Part shown: in pieces, positions 35,045 to 43,266 of the stretch | Numbering within the stretch: the first letter of the stretch is position 1 | How the letters are laid out: every line of letters starts with the position of its first letter | Source: Pseudomonas cyclaminis | GTDB lineage: Bacteria > Pseudomonadota > Gammaproteobacteria > Pseudomonadales > Pseudomonadaceae | Direction: 5' to 3' | DNA length: 43,266 nucleotides | Assembly: GCF_015163715.1 (NCBI RefSeq) | Contig: NZ_JADDUM010000227.1 | Span: forward strand, 1 to 43,266 | Notes under the pieces: model-generated | What the model was told of the DNA's origin: nothing | The model's database searches: none | What the model saw: only the letters and a program-made list of their open reading frames with translations | Made by a program: the position numbers and the translations under genes

Positions 35045-36027
35045 ACTCCAATTGGTTTATTGCCCTGGGCATTGCGCTGGTTTTTGGCTTGTTCGGCATC
35101 GCGAGTGCAGGGAAACAAGTCCATTTGCTGGAGTTGTGGTGGGACCAGCGCGAGGGTCCAGAAACGGCAACTGCCAGTGCATTGGCGCCGATCATCGACT
35201 GTGTAAACCGTGTCGATAGAGACACACGGCTGGCGTACTACCAGCTTGTTAACCCTCAGGGTGAAAAGACACAGCAAGCACTCGCCGACCGTGAAGAGTT
35301 CGGCGACACCAGGGAACCGCAGCCGGATGTGATCCGCAAAGATGTGTGTGCACCGAAGATTACCGTCAAGTTGGAGCGACTGCTGCCGGATAGTCGGTTG
35401 ATCGGCGTGACTGAGCGCTACGTGTCAAGCCTGGAGGCGATGACCACGAAGGCCACCGACCTGAAACTGTTCGAGTCCCAGGGCCAGTCGCGGCGGTTCG
35501 CGGACAGCACGCAGGCATTCCTGAAAAAAGAGCTGATCGGCACAGGCATTGACTACGCGTCCAAATCTGCAGAACTGCGCCGCTCCCTGGAACGCGAAGA
35601 GCAACGCTTGCGTCCCGCGCAACTGGCGTTGCTGGAGGCGCGTTTTGGCCGGGACATGCAGTGGCACCTGCTCAACTACATGATCACGGCGCGCCAGGCG
35701 GTCAACCAGATCGAGCAAGGCATGCGCGACGCCAGACTGACCCCGCAACACGTGGCCGACCTGACCGAGGCGGTACGCAAGGCTGCCGAAGACAGCCGAG
35801 TCTTTCTGAATGCCATGCCCAGCAGAAGGCCCGACGATGAGGCGATTCACCTCTGGTACAACATCAAGGCGCCTGCCGATGAATACCTCAAGGCCTTGGA
35901 TACCCTGCGCCAGGACTGGCAGAACCACGCCGCGCCGCAGCAGTTGAGTGACGACTATTACCTCGTCACCCGCCGCTACGATGCCCTGCTCAGCTACTAC
36001 AACCGGCTGGCCAGGAATGCGTTCTAG
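35041..36027 (+). CDS. DUF3829 (YiiG-like) protein with N-terminal membrane anchor
   Basis: A 328-residue protein with an N-terminal hydrophobic segment (WFIALGIALVFGLFGIASA, 5-23) that may be a signal peptide or anchor. The body is helical and Arg/Glu-rich, with the family features ALAPIIDCVNRVDRDTRLAYY near 55-75 and WYNIKAPADEYLKAL near the end, which match DUF3829/YiiG proteins of unknown function. I start at the ATG at 35041, which overlaps the J-like gene's stop (ATGA), showing translational coupling. Its own stop overlaps that of the opposing lipoprotein gene within CTAG. Confidence 0.7.
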   Translation: MNSNWFIALGIALVFGLFGIASAGKQVHLLELWWDQREGPETATASALAPIIDCVNRVDRDTRLAYYQLVNPQGEKTQQALADREEFGDTREPQPDVIRKDVCAPKITVKLERLLPDSRLIGVTERYVSSLEAMTTKATDLKLFESQGQSRRFADSTQAFLKKELIGTGIDYASKSAELRRSLEREEQRLRPAQLALLEARFGRDMQWHLLNYMITARQAVNQIEQGMRDARLTPQHVADLTEAVRKAAEDSRVFLNAMPSRRPDDEAIHLWYNIKAPADEYLKALDTLRQDWQNHAAPQQLSDDYYLVTRRYDALLSYYNRLARNAF

Positions 36028-36695
36028 TGTTTTCTAAGCTTCACGTAGGACTGATGCAGGTCGGACGCCCAACCGTCGATCACGCTTTTCACGTCATCGG
36101 CCTTCATCACCTGCGAATCGTTTTCCAGCGGCTTGCCGGTACCTTTGCGCACCACTTGGGCGATGACCTTGCCACTGGCGCCGTCCAGGAACTGCGCCTC
36201 GGTGCCCAAGGTGGTTTCCTGGTCACGGATGCCGGTGCCGGTACTCACCGCCGCCGCCACCAGGGCCACCGGGATGAACTCATAGGGTTTCAGGCCTTCG
36301 GTCTTGCTGCTGACGGCGGTGATTGCCGCACGCACCACGATCACACCGGGGCCGGGCGCGTTGGCCAGGGGCAGTGACTTGGCCAACTCACGCTTGAGCG
36401 CCTGGTTGTAGTAGGCATTGATGCCGTTGAGGGTGCTGTCGGGGATTTTCGCGGTGGCGTGGGGTTTGGGGAAGAACTGCGTGGGTTCGATGTAGACCGC
36501 GTTGTAGCGGCTCAGGTCCAGCTTGGGATCGACCCAGCGCATCACCTCGGCGCCCGACGGTGACTGGGCCTGCTTGAGATGGCTGTAGTCGGAGAGAAAG
36601 CCCGAATACTCATCCGGTTGCGTAACCTTGCTGGCGCAGCCCGTCATACCCATCGTGGCGATGCATAGCGTGCTGATCATTAGCCTTAGCTTCAT
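36024..36695 (-). CDS. DUF3313-type lipoprotein
   Basis: About 223 residues with a lipoprotein signal peptide ending in the lipobox GMTGC, so lipid-anchored; Ala-Ser after the cysteine points to the outer membrane. The body contains NAVYIEPTQFFPKPHA and a late TLGTEAQFLDGASGKVIAQV segment, features of DUF3313, a family without known function. Two ATGs lie at 36698 and 36695; AGGGAG is 7 bases from the second, which I prefer. It converges on the DUF3829-type gene with stops overlapping by 4 bases. Confidence 0.72.
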   Translation of the reverse strand: MKLRLMISTLCIATMGMTGCASKVTQPDEYSGFLSDYSHLKQAQSPSGAEVMRWVDPKLDLSRYNAVYIEPTQFFPKPHATAKIPDSTLNGINAYYNQALKRELAKSLPLANAPGPGVIVVRAAITAVSSKTEGLKPYEFIPVALVAAAVSTGTGIRDQETTLGTEAQFLDGASGKVIAQVVRKGTGKPLENDSQVMKADDVKSVIDGWASDLHQSYVKLRKH

Positions 36696-36816
36696 CATTG
36701 AACTCCCTGGCGGTTTTCATCGAAACAATGAGCTGTAGGTATAGCCAATCCTGGGGGAATGCACCTTATTTAGCCCCAGGTATCTGGCAGACCAGCGGGT
36801 ATGGTGACAAGACGAC

Positions 36817-37311
36817 TCAGCTGCGCTCGCGAGGAATCAGGCTCTGCAACTGCGAGGCCAGGAAGTTGGCGTCGAAACCGAAGGTATCCGGGTCCTTCAG
36901 GCCATTGGTTTTCTTCCACAGCCAGTCGTTTTTGTCGGCCGCCAGCACCAGCGAAACGCTGCCGTGGCGGGCTGCGGTCAAGCCCATCACTGCCACGGAA
37001 ATCGAGCCGCCCGCGCCCATCACATCCGGCACGAACTCCACGGTTTTGCCGGTAATCTGCACGTTGAGCTTCTCGGTCTTGAAGGTGGACGTTTCCACCG
37101 GCACGCTGGGTCCGCTGGCCACATAGGCTTCACGATGGACCTCCAGCAGCCCGACGGTTTTCACCGGCTCCAACCACTGTTCGATCTGCCCGAACAACTC
37201 ACCGAGCTTTTGTGCCCAGCGGGCCGACTGCACGTCGAATTGCTGTTTCTTGTGCGCTTCGCTGTCGGCGAAATGACGAAGCATCTCGCCCAGTTGCTGT
37301 ACATCGTCCAT
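36817..37311 (-). CDS. Hypothetical protein
   Basis: A 164-residue soluble protein, no signal peptide or membrane segment. The first 60 residues are helical and polar (MDDVQQLGEMLRHFADSEAH and a Trp/Gln-rich stretch), the rest looks beta-rich (TEKLNVQITGKTVEFVPDV, then ISVAVMG, VSLVLAADKNDWLWKK) and ends in a Leu/Gln helix. I recognise no family. The ATG at 37311 has AAGGAA 7 bases upstream, a good site, and codon use is Pseudomonas-like, so the gene is real. It stands alone. Confidence 0.65.
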   Translation of the reverse strand: MDDVQQLGEMLRHFADSEAHKKQQFDVQSARWAQKLGELFGQIEQWLEPVKTVGLLEVHREAYVASGPSVPVETSTFKTEKLNVQITGKTVEFVPDVMGAGGSISVAVMGLTAARHGSVSLVLAADKNDWLWKKTNGLKDPDTFGFDANFLASQLQSLIPRERS

Positions 37312-37474
37312 TGCCAGATTCCTTGGGTGAGCCGGGTTGCGAGGGCTGATCATGGCAGATGCGGCGGTTCGGCGTACGGCTTAAAACTGCACCGGTCATT
37401 TGGCCGGCAACTGCGTATGACTATTGGCTGGCCAGTGGGTAAGGTGAAACCACATCCCTTGTCAGGAATATCAC

Positions 37475-38163
37475 ATGCGCACCATCGGCCTTATCGGCGG
37501 CATGAGCTGGGAGTCCAGCGCCGAGTATTACCGGATCATCAACCAGCGCGTGCGCGACCAACTCGGGCCGCTGCGCTCGGCGCAACTGCTGATGTACAGC
37601 GTGGATTTCGGCCCTGTGGAGCAGGCCCAGCATGCAGGGCGTTGGGATGACGCCGCGCTGATCCTGGAAGATGCCGCACGTCGCCTGCAAGCGGGCGGCG
37701 CCGAGTGTGTGGTGCTGTGTACCAACACCATGCATAAGGTGGCGCCACGTATTGAGGCGGCGGTGTCGATTCCTTTCCTGCACATCGCCGATGCCGCCGG
37801 TTTGGCCGCTGTGGAAGCCGGCACGTTGACGGTCGGTCTGCTAGGGACAGCCTTCACCATGGAGCAGGACTTCTCAAGTCGCGCCTGGCCGAGCATGGCC
37901 TGACGGTTTTGGTGCCGGACACGGATGAGCGCGAGGACGTGCACCGCATCATCTATGAAGAGTTGTGCGTGGGCGTGATCAGCGACACGTCCCGCCAGAT
38001 CTACCAACGGGTGATCGAATCCCTGGCTGCCCGTGGCGCCCAGGCCATCATCCTCGGTTGTACGGAAATCGGGATGCTGATCAAGCCGGAACACAGCGAC
38101 CTGCCGCTGCTGGACACCACCGAGCTGCATGCGCAGGCTGCGGTGGCGTTTGCGTTGGGCTAA
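37475..38163 (+). CDS. ygeA: YgeA-like Asp/Glu racemase-family protein, frameshifted near base 37873
   Basis: About 229 residues after restoring one C, the length of E. coli YgeA, a broad-specificity amino-acid racemase. The start MRTIGLIGGMSWESSAEYYR and the first catalytic cysteine in VLCTNTMHKV match the family; the second cysteine is in ILGCTEIGML. At 37868 the text reads GACTTCTCAAG where GAC TTC CTC AAG is expected, so the first frame stops at 37903. After the repair the protein reads MEQDFLKSRLAEHGLTVLVP into the second part. AGGAA precedes the ATG. The stop overlaps that of the opposing acetyltransferase by 4 bases. It would convert L- to D-amino acids in the cytoplasm. Confidence 0.82.
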
Positions 38164-38672
38164 GCCCGCTGGCGCAGACGGGCCATGCTGACAGTGTCGA
38201 CAAACACGCCGTCACGCAAAGCGTAATCGCGCAGCAGGCCTTCCACCTCGAAACCGAATTTACGGTACAGGTGTTGCGCCGCTTCGTTGTCGGCGTACAC
38301 CGTGAGTTCCACGCGGTGCAGGTTCATCCAGTTGTCGGCCACGTCCAGCGCGGCCGCCAGCAGGCGCGAGCCCACGCCCTTGCCCTGCCAGGCCGGCGCG
38401 ACGCCCATGCCGAACGAACCCACATGGGCCCGGCGCACGCGCAGGTACTGTTCCAGGCCGAGCTGGCCGATCACCTCGCCCCCGTGCACCGCCACCAGTT
38501 GTAGCCGACGCTCGTTGTCCATCACCAGTTTGTTGCGCCAGGCCTCCACGGATTGGAAAGGCATTTGCAGCACCTGTCGACACACGGCCGGTTCGTTATA
38601 GAGCGCTGCGACGCCCTCAAGGTGGGCCTCGGTAAAGCGCTGGATCACGATGTGGGGTTCAGGCGTGTGCAT
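38160..38672 (-). CDS. GNAT N-acetyltransferase, YhhY-like
   Basis: A 170-residue GNAT acetyltransferase that moves acetyl from acetyl-CoA to an amine. The acetyl-CoA loop is GVAPAWQGKGVGSRLL, followed by RVELTVYADNEAAQHLYRKF and GFEVEGLLRDYALRDG, which resemble E. coli YhhY, an L-amino-acid N-acetyltransferase, over the whole length. AAAGGA lies 9 bases ahead of the ATG. It faces the racemase gene, both possibly acting on free amino acids, though on separate transcripts. Confidence 0.8.
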   Translation of the reverse strand: MHTPEPHIVIQRFTEAHLEGVAALYNEPAVCRQVLQMPFQSVEAWRNKLVMDNERRLQLVAVHGGEVIGQLGLEQYLRVRRAHVGSFGMGVAPAWQGKGVGSRLLAAALDVADNWMNLHRVELTVYADNEAAQHLYRKFGFEVEGLLRDYALRDGVFVDTVSMARLRQRA

Positions 38673-38733
38673 GGTGTTTCATCCTTTGAAAGACACGTGG
38701 CCAGCCAGTGTAGAGGCCCTGCCCGTCCGATGG

Positions 38734-39805
38734 CTAGGGCGCCGGCGCTGTCGACCACAGCGCCGGCCAATCGCCGTAACCGACCCCGGTGCAGCGCGGC
38801 ATGGCGTGCAGTTCACTGAGCTGGAACCCCTGGCCATCAAACACCCAGACGGCACCCGCGCCACAATCGCCGAGCCCGCGCAGCTTGTAGAAATAACTCA
38901 AGGTGCCGCTGGCCGGGTCATACCCCACCGAGCCTTGCAGCGGCTCGATCCCCAATGGCAAGGGCTCAAGGTGCATCGGGGTTTGTGCGTACGGCGCCTG
39001 GCGCTGGCGGCTGACCACATCGTATTCACAGTTGTAGGCTGCGCAGTCATAACGCACCACCGTCATTGCCTGTTGTGCAGTCAGGGCGCCAGCGTTGGCC
39101 TCGGGCGCGCTGCCGGTGCCGTTATCCTCGGGGCGTGATGGTATGCAACGCCGTCGCTACGAGGCCAGCCTGCTCCTGCGCAGTCAACACCGGCGCTCCT
39201 GGGAATCTGCGCAACACCGGTGTCTGCAAGCGTGCGGGCACGACGCTGGCCGCGTCCTTGCCCGGCCGGGCCAGGGCGGTGACGTTATCCACCCGGCCCT
39301 GCACGGAATCCATCAACAACAGCGAAGCACTCAGCCCACTCAGCAACACATGTGCCTGCTCATCCCCCGGCAACTGCACGCGCTGGCCATTGCGCAAACG
39401 CTGTACCCACCGCCGCGCCGCCGCGTCCTCGATGACCCCGTAGGATTGCACCTCGGGATCACCGCCCTGATCGTCGAGTTCTATGTGCAGGTCCCGGGTC
39501 AGCTCCAGCCCCAGCGGCTGGCCGTCCAACAGCAGAGTCGACAGGTCTTGCGCCTCGCCGCGATGGTCGAAACGCAAACGCAGGAACCCTTCAGGCCCGG
39601 CCTGATGCCAGATGTGCAAGGTCAGCGAGCTGTAGTCCTCTTCGTCAACGCCACGGGGAGCGCTAAGGGCATGGCAATTACGCAGGTTGTCGCAACCCGT
39701 GACCCAATTCTTGATTTCCCGGAGCAAGGGTACGGTTTCGGGGTTGGCTTGAGCGAAAGTGGCAGTGCCGGTCAACAGCAGGGCCAGGAATGCGGGACGC
39801 AGCAT
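38734..39805 (-). CDS. DUF1176-type exported protein, frameshifted near base 39135
   Basis: About 356 residues in two frames. The first part (39805 to 39122) begins with a signal peptide (PAFLALLLTGTATFAQA) and has the conserved WVTGCDNLRNCHAL of DUF1176. It stops after HTITPRG. The second part (MTVVRYDCAAYNCEYDVV to the end) lies in another frame and carries the C-terminal features YKLRGLGDCGAGAVWVFDG. On the coding strand ACG CCCC GAG GAT shows four C; with three C the reading is TITPEDNGTGSAPEANAGAL and runs on. So this break fits one extra base or two lost ones. GGAGAG precedes the ATG. The protein should be periplasmic, with paired cysteines; its role is unknown. Confidence 0.72.
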
Positions 39806-39858
39806 GGGGACTCTCCGTGTCAAAAAAGCGCGGATTGTCCCATGTTCCGGAGGTGACG

Positions 39859-40998
39859 TCAGTGCTTGGCCGCCGCCCGCCACAGCCGCGCAATATCCGC
39901 CGCCCGCTCACGCAACAAACGCGGTGCCTCTCCGCACGCCTGTTCCAGGCTCATCGGGCCGCAAGGCAGGGCGAACGCAGCGTCGACGCCGTGGGCGTAC
40001 ATCTGTTCATAACCGTCGCCCAGGGTGCCGGCAATGACGATTACGGGGACGCCGTGCTGTTGGGCGATACGGGCGACGCCGAAGGGGGTTTTGCCGCGCA
40101 GGGTCTGGGCGTCGAAGCGGCCTTCGCCGGTGATGACCAGGTCGGCGCCGCGTACGGCCGCGTCCAGGCCAACCAGTTCGGCGACGACGTCTACACCGGC
40201 TCGAAACTGTGCGCCGAGAAAGGCTTTGGCGGCGAAGCCCAGGCCGCCGGCGGCGCCGCTGCCGGGTTCGTCGCGCACGTCCTTGGGCAGAACCTTGGCG
40301 CAGTGATCGGCGAAATGGCTGAGGGCGGCGTCCAGCTTCTGGACTTGCTCGGGATTGGCGCCTTTCTGCGGGCCAAAAATCGCTGAGGCGCCGTGGGCAC
40401 CGCACAGGGGATTGTTGACGTCGGCGGCGATTTCGAAGCGCACCTCGGACAGGCGCGGATCAAGCCGCTCCAGGCTGATATGGGCCAGTTGGGACAAGGC
40501 CAGGCCGCCCGGCGCCAGCACGTGGGATTGGGCGTCGGACAGTTGCACGCCCAGCGCCTGCATCGCCCCTGCCCCGCCATCATTGGTGGCACTGCCGCCA
40601 ATCGCCAGGATGATGCGCTGTGCGCCAGCATCCAACGCGGCGCGGATCAGTTCGCCAGTGCCGTAGGTGCTGCTGATGCAGGCATCGCGCTGCCCTGGCG
40701 GGACCAATTGCAGGCCGCTGGCTTCGGCCATTTCAATGATCGCCGTGTGGCTGTCGGCCAACCAGCCCCAACGCGCATCAACCGTGGCGCCCAACGGCCC
40801 GCGTACCGCTTGGCGGCGCAACTCGCCATTGCAGGCCGCGAGTACCGAATCCACCGTTCCCTCACCGCCGTCTGCCATCGGGCACTGGATCAACTGCGCA
40901 TCCGGCCAGACCTGGGCCAGGCCTTGGGCAATGGCCTGGGCGACGCCTTCGGCACTCAGGCTGTCCTTGAACGAGTCGGGGGCGATGATGATTTTCAT
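39859..40998 (-). CDS. garK: Glycerate kinase
   Basis: A 379-residue type-I glycerate kinase, which phosphorylates D-glycerate to 2-phosphoglycerate (GarK/GlxK family). It starts MKIIIAPDSFKDSLSAEGVA, the family's hallmark, followed by PMADGGEGTVDSVL, LAIGGSATNDGGAGAMQALG, and DLVITGEGRFDAQTLRGKTP near the nucleotide site. I start at the ATG at 40998, with GGAGA 6 bases upstream. The CdaR-type regulator lies 91 bases upstream on the same strand and a diacid-type transporter gene diverges beyond it, which supports a role in using glucarate, galactarate or glycerate. Whether garK or glxK is the better name cannot be decided here. Confidence 0.9.
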   Translation of the reverse strand: MKIIIAPDSFKDSLSAEGVAQAIAQGLAQVWPDAQLIQCPMADGGEGTVDSVLAACNGELRRQAVRGPLGATVDARWGWLADSHTAIIEMAEASGLQLVPPGQRDACISSTYGTGELIRAALDAGAQRIILAIGGSATNDGGAGAMQALGVQLSDAQSHVLAPGGLALSQLAHISLERLDPRLSEVRFEIAADVNNPLCGAHGASAIFGPQKGANPEQVQKLDAALSHFADHCAKVLPKDVRDEPGSGAAGGLGFAAKAFLGAQFRAGVDVVAELVGLDAAVRGADLVITGEGRFDAQTLRGKTPFGVARIAQQHGVPVIVIAGTLGDGYEQMYAHGVDAAFALPCGPMSLEQACGEAPRLLRERAADIARLWRAAAKH

Positions 40999-41089
40999 GG
41001 GCTTTCTCCGGTTTTTATGACGCCCATGCTGCCAGTTGGCACCGGGAATGACGCCGGTCCGATGCACAAGTGCGGGTGGGGTTTGTTGT

Positions 41090-42196
41090 TCATTCCGACA
41101 AAGGCTGGGGCAACAGCTGGACGCCCAGGTACAGGGCAAGCATGCCGTCCAGGGTCAGAGGGTCGACGCCACTGAGTTCGGCGATGCGCTCCATGCGGTA
41201 GCGCAGGCTGTTACGGTGGATACCCAGTGCATCGGCGCAGGCCTGGCTTTGCCCGTCGTGATCGCACCAACTGCGCAGGGTGGCCAGCAGTTGGCCGTTG
41301 TTGTCCTTGGCCAGCACCTTGCGCAGGGGGTTGAGCAGTTCGTCGAGCGCGTCGTCGTTGCGATGGCGCCAGAGCATCACCGGCAGGCGATAACGGTTGA
41401 GGGTCAGCAACCGCGAGTGCGGCAGTACATCGCGGCCGTAGGCCAGCAAGTCACCGACGCGCCGGTAGCAACGGCGCAACCCGGCGAGCCCCTCTGCCTG
41501 CCCGCCGACGGCCACCCGCAGGACATTCCAGCCCTGGCCTGCGAGTTTTTCCAGCATCCGTGGATTATCCACCTGTACCGCCGCCGGCCGGCACCACAGC
41601 AACGAGAACTGCGCCGAGCTGACGCACCAACTGTCCGGATAACGCGACGTCAGCCAGGCACTCAACGCCTCCGCCGACTGGCCGTCACCCAGTTCGAACA
41701 AGTACGGCGTGCGCGCCAGTTGGGGCTTGAGTCCCAACTGTTGAGCTTCATCGACCAGGCGCGGCGAGTCACCGGTTTCGGCGAGGAGTAAGGCCAACAG
41801 ATCGTCGCAACGCTGGCGTCGCCATTGCTGCTCGGCTTGCTGATGACGGTGGCTGACCAGCATTTCAGCGGTCATGCGTACCAGTTCAGCGTAGGTGCGC
41901 AGCAGCTCAGGTTCGCCAGTGATGCCCAGCACACCGATCAAGCGCTGATCGTGCATCAGCGGCAGGTTGATACCGGGTTGCACGCCCTTGAGGTGCTTGG
42001 CGGTCTGGCCGTCGATTTCCACCACGCGACCATTGGCCAGCACCAGTTGCGCGCCTTCGTGGCGGGTGTTGATCCGCTCGGACTCGCCACTGCCCAGAAT
42101 CAGGCCCTGGCTGTCCATGACGTTGACGTTGTAGGGCAAAATCGCCATGGTCCGATCAACGATGTCCTGCGCCAAGTCATGATCCAACTCGAACAT
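41090..42196 (-). CDS. cdaR: CdaR-type sugar-diacid regulator
   Basis: A 368-residue transcription factor. The N-terminal sugar-diacid recognition domain starts LDHDLAQDIVDRTMAILPYN, with VNVMDSQGLILGSGESERIN and HEGAQLVLANGRVVEID. The C-terminal PucR-type helix-turn-helix reads QSQACADALGIHRNSLRYRM and ERIAELSGVDP. In E. coli CdaR activates glucarate, galactarate and glycerate genes on sensing these compounds. The ATG at 42196 has CAGGAA 9 bases upstream. It sits between glycerate kinase and a divergent MFS gene, its probable targets. Confidence 0.88.
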   Translation of the reverse strand: MFELDHDLAQDIVDRTMAILPYNVNVMDSQGLILGSGESERINTRHEGAQLVLANGRVVEIDGQTAKHLKGVQPGINLPLMHDQRLIGVLGITGEPELLRTYAELVRMTAEMLVSHRHQQAEQQWRRQRCDDLLALLLAETGDSPRLVDEAQQLGLKPQLARTPYLFELGDGQSAEALSAWLTSRYPDSWCVSSAQFSLLWCRPAAVQVDNPRMLEKLAGQGWNVLRVAVGGQAEGLAGLRRCYRRVGDLLAYGRDVLPHSRLLTLNRYRLPVMLWRHRNDDALDELLNPLRKVLAKDNNGQLLATLRSWCDHDGQSQACADALGIHRNSLRYRMERIAELSGVDPLTLDGMLALYLGVQLLPQPLSE

Positions 42197-42358
42197 GAGT
42201 CTAAATTCCTGAAAAAAACATGATTGTTCATCGGCACAGCGCAAAGTACCCATCACTGTGCGCGAGCACAAAGACAGCACCCCGCCCGGTGGCCGAGACT
42301 CGTTGGGCGATCAACGTTACCCTCGCATCGCGAAAAATCATAATAAAGAGAGAACGCC
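42197..42358. promoter_or_regulatory. Divergent promoter region of regulator and transporter
   Basis: A 162-base gap between the divergent starts of the CdaR-type gene and the MFS gene, where both promoters and the regulator's operators should lie. I see no clear palindrome or strong sigma-70 pair. TAATAAAG just before the transporter's ribosome-binding site (AGAGAGAA) is the only AT-rich patch near it. Confidence 0.4.
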
Positions 42359-43266
42359 ATGTCACAGAGCGCCGCTGCCACACTGGCCACCGATGACGAT
42401 AAAAACGCCATCTACAAGCGCATTACCCTGCGCCTGATCCCCTTCATTTTCATCTGCTATCTGTTCAACTACCTCGACCGGGTCAACGTTGGCTTTGCCA
42501 AGTTGCAGATGCTTGATGCGCTGAAATTCAGTGAAACCGTGTACGGCCTGGGTGCCGGGATTTTCTTCATCGGCTACGTGCTGTGCGGTGTACCGAGCAA
42601 CCTGGCACTGACCAAGTTCGGTCCACGGCGCTGGATTGCGTTGATGATGATCGTGTGGGGCACCTTGTCCACGTGCCTGCTGTTTGTCACCACACCGACG
42701 CATTTCTACACCCTGCGCCTGTTCACGGGCGCTGCCGAAGCCGGCTTCTTCCCTGGTGTGGTGCTTTACCTGTCGCAGTGGTTCCCGACCTTCCGCCGCG
42801 GCCGGATCATGGCGCTGTTCATGTCGGCGATCCCGGTGTCCGGCTTGCTCGGCAGCCCGTTCTCCGGCTGGATCCTCAACCACTTCGCCGCCGGCCAAGG
42901 CGGTTTGGCAGGCTGGCAGTGGATGTTCCTGCTGCAAGGCATCCCCACCGTGATTCTCGGCGCCCTCGCTTACTTCCTGCTCAGTGACACGTTTGCCCAC
43001 GCCAAGTGGCTCAAGCCCCACGAACGTGCGGTGCTGGAAGCCGACCAGGCAACGGACCTGGCCAACAAGCCGAAGACCACCACCGACTCCCTCGCCGAAG
43101 TGTTCAAGAACCCGGCGATCTGGGCATTCGGCCTGATCTACTTCTGTATCCAGAGCGGTGTGTACGCAATCAACTTCTGGCTGCCGTCGATCATCAAGAA
43201 CCTGGGGTTCAGCGATAACCTGGTGATCGGCTGGCTCAGTGCAATTCCGTATCTGCTGGCGGCGGT
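42359..43266 (+). CDS. MFS transporter (anion:cation symporter family), 3' end outside the window
   Basis: 302 codons are visible and the frame runs off the window. Six or more membrane segments are present, beginning ITLRLIPFIFICYLFNYLDR, with the MFS motif between segments two and three (NLALTKFGPRRWIALMM) and RLFTGAAEAGFFPGVVLYL, the signature of the ACS family that includes glucarate, galactarate and tartrate transporters (GudP/GarP, TtuB). A cytoplasmic loop (HAKWLKPHERAVLEADQ) separates the two halves. The start ATG at 42359 is preceded by AGAGAGAA. Placement opposite a CdaR-type gene and near glycerate kinase supports uptake of a sugar diacid or related hydroxy acid; the substrate is inferred. 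Confidence 0.87.
   Translation, partial: MSQSAAATLATDDDKNAIYKRITLRLIPFIFICYLFNYLDRVNVGFAKLQMLDALKFSETVYGLGAGIFFIGYVLCGVPSNLALTKFGPRRWIALMMIVWGTLSTCLLFVTTPTHFYTLRLFTGAAEAGFFPGVVLYLSQWFPTFRRGRIMALFMSAIPVSGLLGSPFSGWILNHFAAGQGGLAGWQWMFLLQGIPTVILGALAYFLLSDTFAHAKWLKPHERAVLEADQATDLANKPKTTTDSLAEVFKNPAIWAFGLIYFCIQSGVYAINFWLPSIIKNLGFSDNLVIGWLSAIPYLLAA

Noticed and set aside
37475..37903. A 142-residue truncated racemase as a functional short protein
   Set aside because: It lacks the second catalytic cysteine, and the remaining part follows at once in another frame; one missing C explains both.
38734..39066. A separate small gene starting with MTVVRYDCAA
   Set aside because: It has no ribosome-binding site and continues the DUF1176-type protein; it is the second half of a frameshifted gene.

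Overview
The window looks like a chromosomal segment of a Pseudomonas of the fluorescens group. It is GC-rich, gene-dense and Pseudomonas-like in codon use. It carries a branched-chain acyl-CoA catabolic block in the same gene order I recall from P. putida, a REP/REPIN-type palindrome typical of P. fluorescens, and several large hybrid sensor kinases. The species call rests on these resemblances only; nothing was searched.

Layout. Positions 1-3000: end of a UDP-glucose 6-dehydrogenase gene and a GT39/ArnT-like membrane glycosyltransferase. 3193-4307: a small unknown protein and an HPP-family membrane protein. 4450-10943: two divergent-facing catabolic blocks. On the plus strand are a 3-hydroxyisobutyryl-CoA hydrolase-like protein and an acyl-CoA dehydrogenase (valine branch). 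On the minus strand are an SDR dehydrogenase, a thiolase, a second acyl-CoA dehydrogenase and an enoyl-CoA hydratase (isoleucine branch). A nested inverted-repeat element separates the two blocks. 11164-13193: a bestrophin-like channel and a TPR protein.

13314-31774 is the most interesting part. A KaiC-like ATPase is coupled to a hybrid kinase. It is followed by a relic of an IS3-type transposase and a giant toxin/effector-like gene (A, 16996-20777). Next comes a five-gene minus-strand signalling operon (CHASE3-GAF hybrid kinase, CheR, CheB, hybrid kinase, receiver protein), then a second giant paralogue (B, 27669-31187) and a lone receiver protein. A and B share a long trunk with one hydrophobic helical segment but end in different C-terminal domains. 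B ends in a YopT/AvrPphB-like (C58) cysteine-protease domain; A ends in a different Cys/His domain. Both N-termini look like type III secretion signals, and B is preceded by a near-consensus HrpL-type promoter. My reading is a pair of giant candidate type III effectors with exchangeable warheads, placed in or around a signalling locus.

31890-39858: a relic and an intact DUF1254/DUF1214 protein, a J-like membrane protein with a DUF3829-type partner, a DUF3313-type lipoprotein, an unknown protein, a YgeA-like amino-acid racemase, a YhhY-like acetyltransferase and a DUF1176-type protein. 39859-43266: glycerate kinase, a CdaR-type regulator and a divergent MFS transporter, a sugar-diacid/glycerate locus cut by the window end.

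Five genes (dehydrogenase, KaiC-like, giant A, racemase, DUF1176) are each broken by one small indel, four of them at short runs of G or C. In each the protein reads through perfectly if the indel is reversed. This pattern suggests sequencing or assembly errors more than gene decay.
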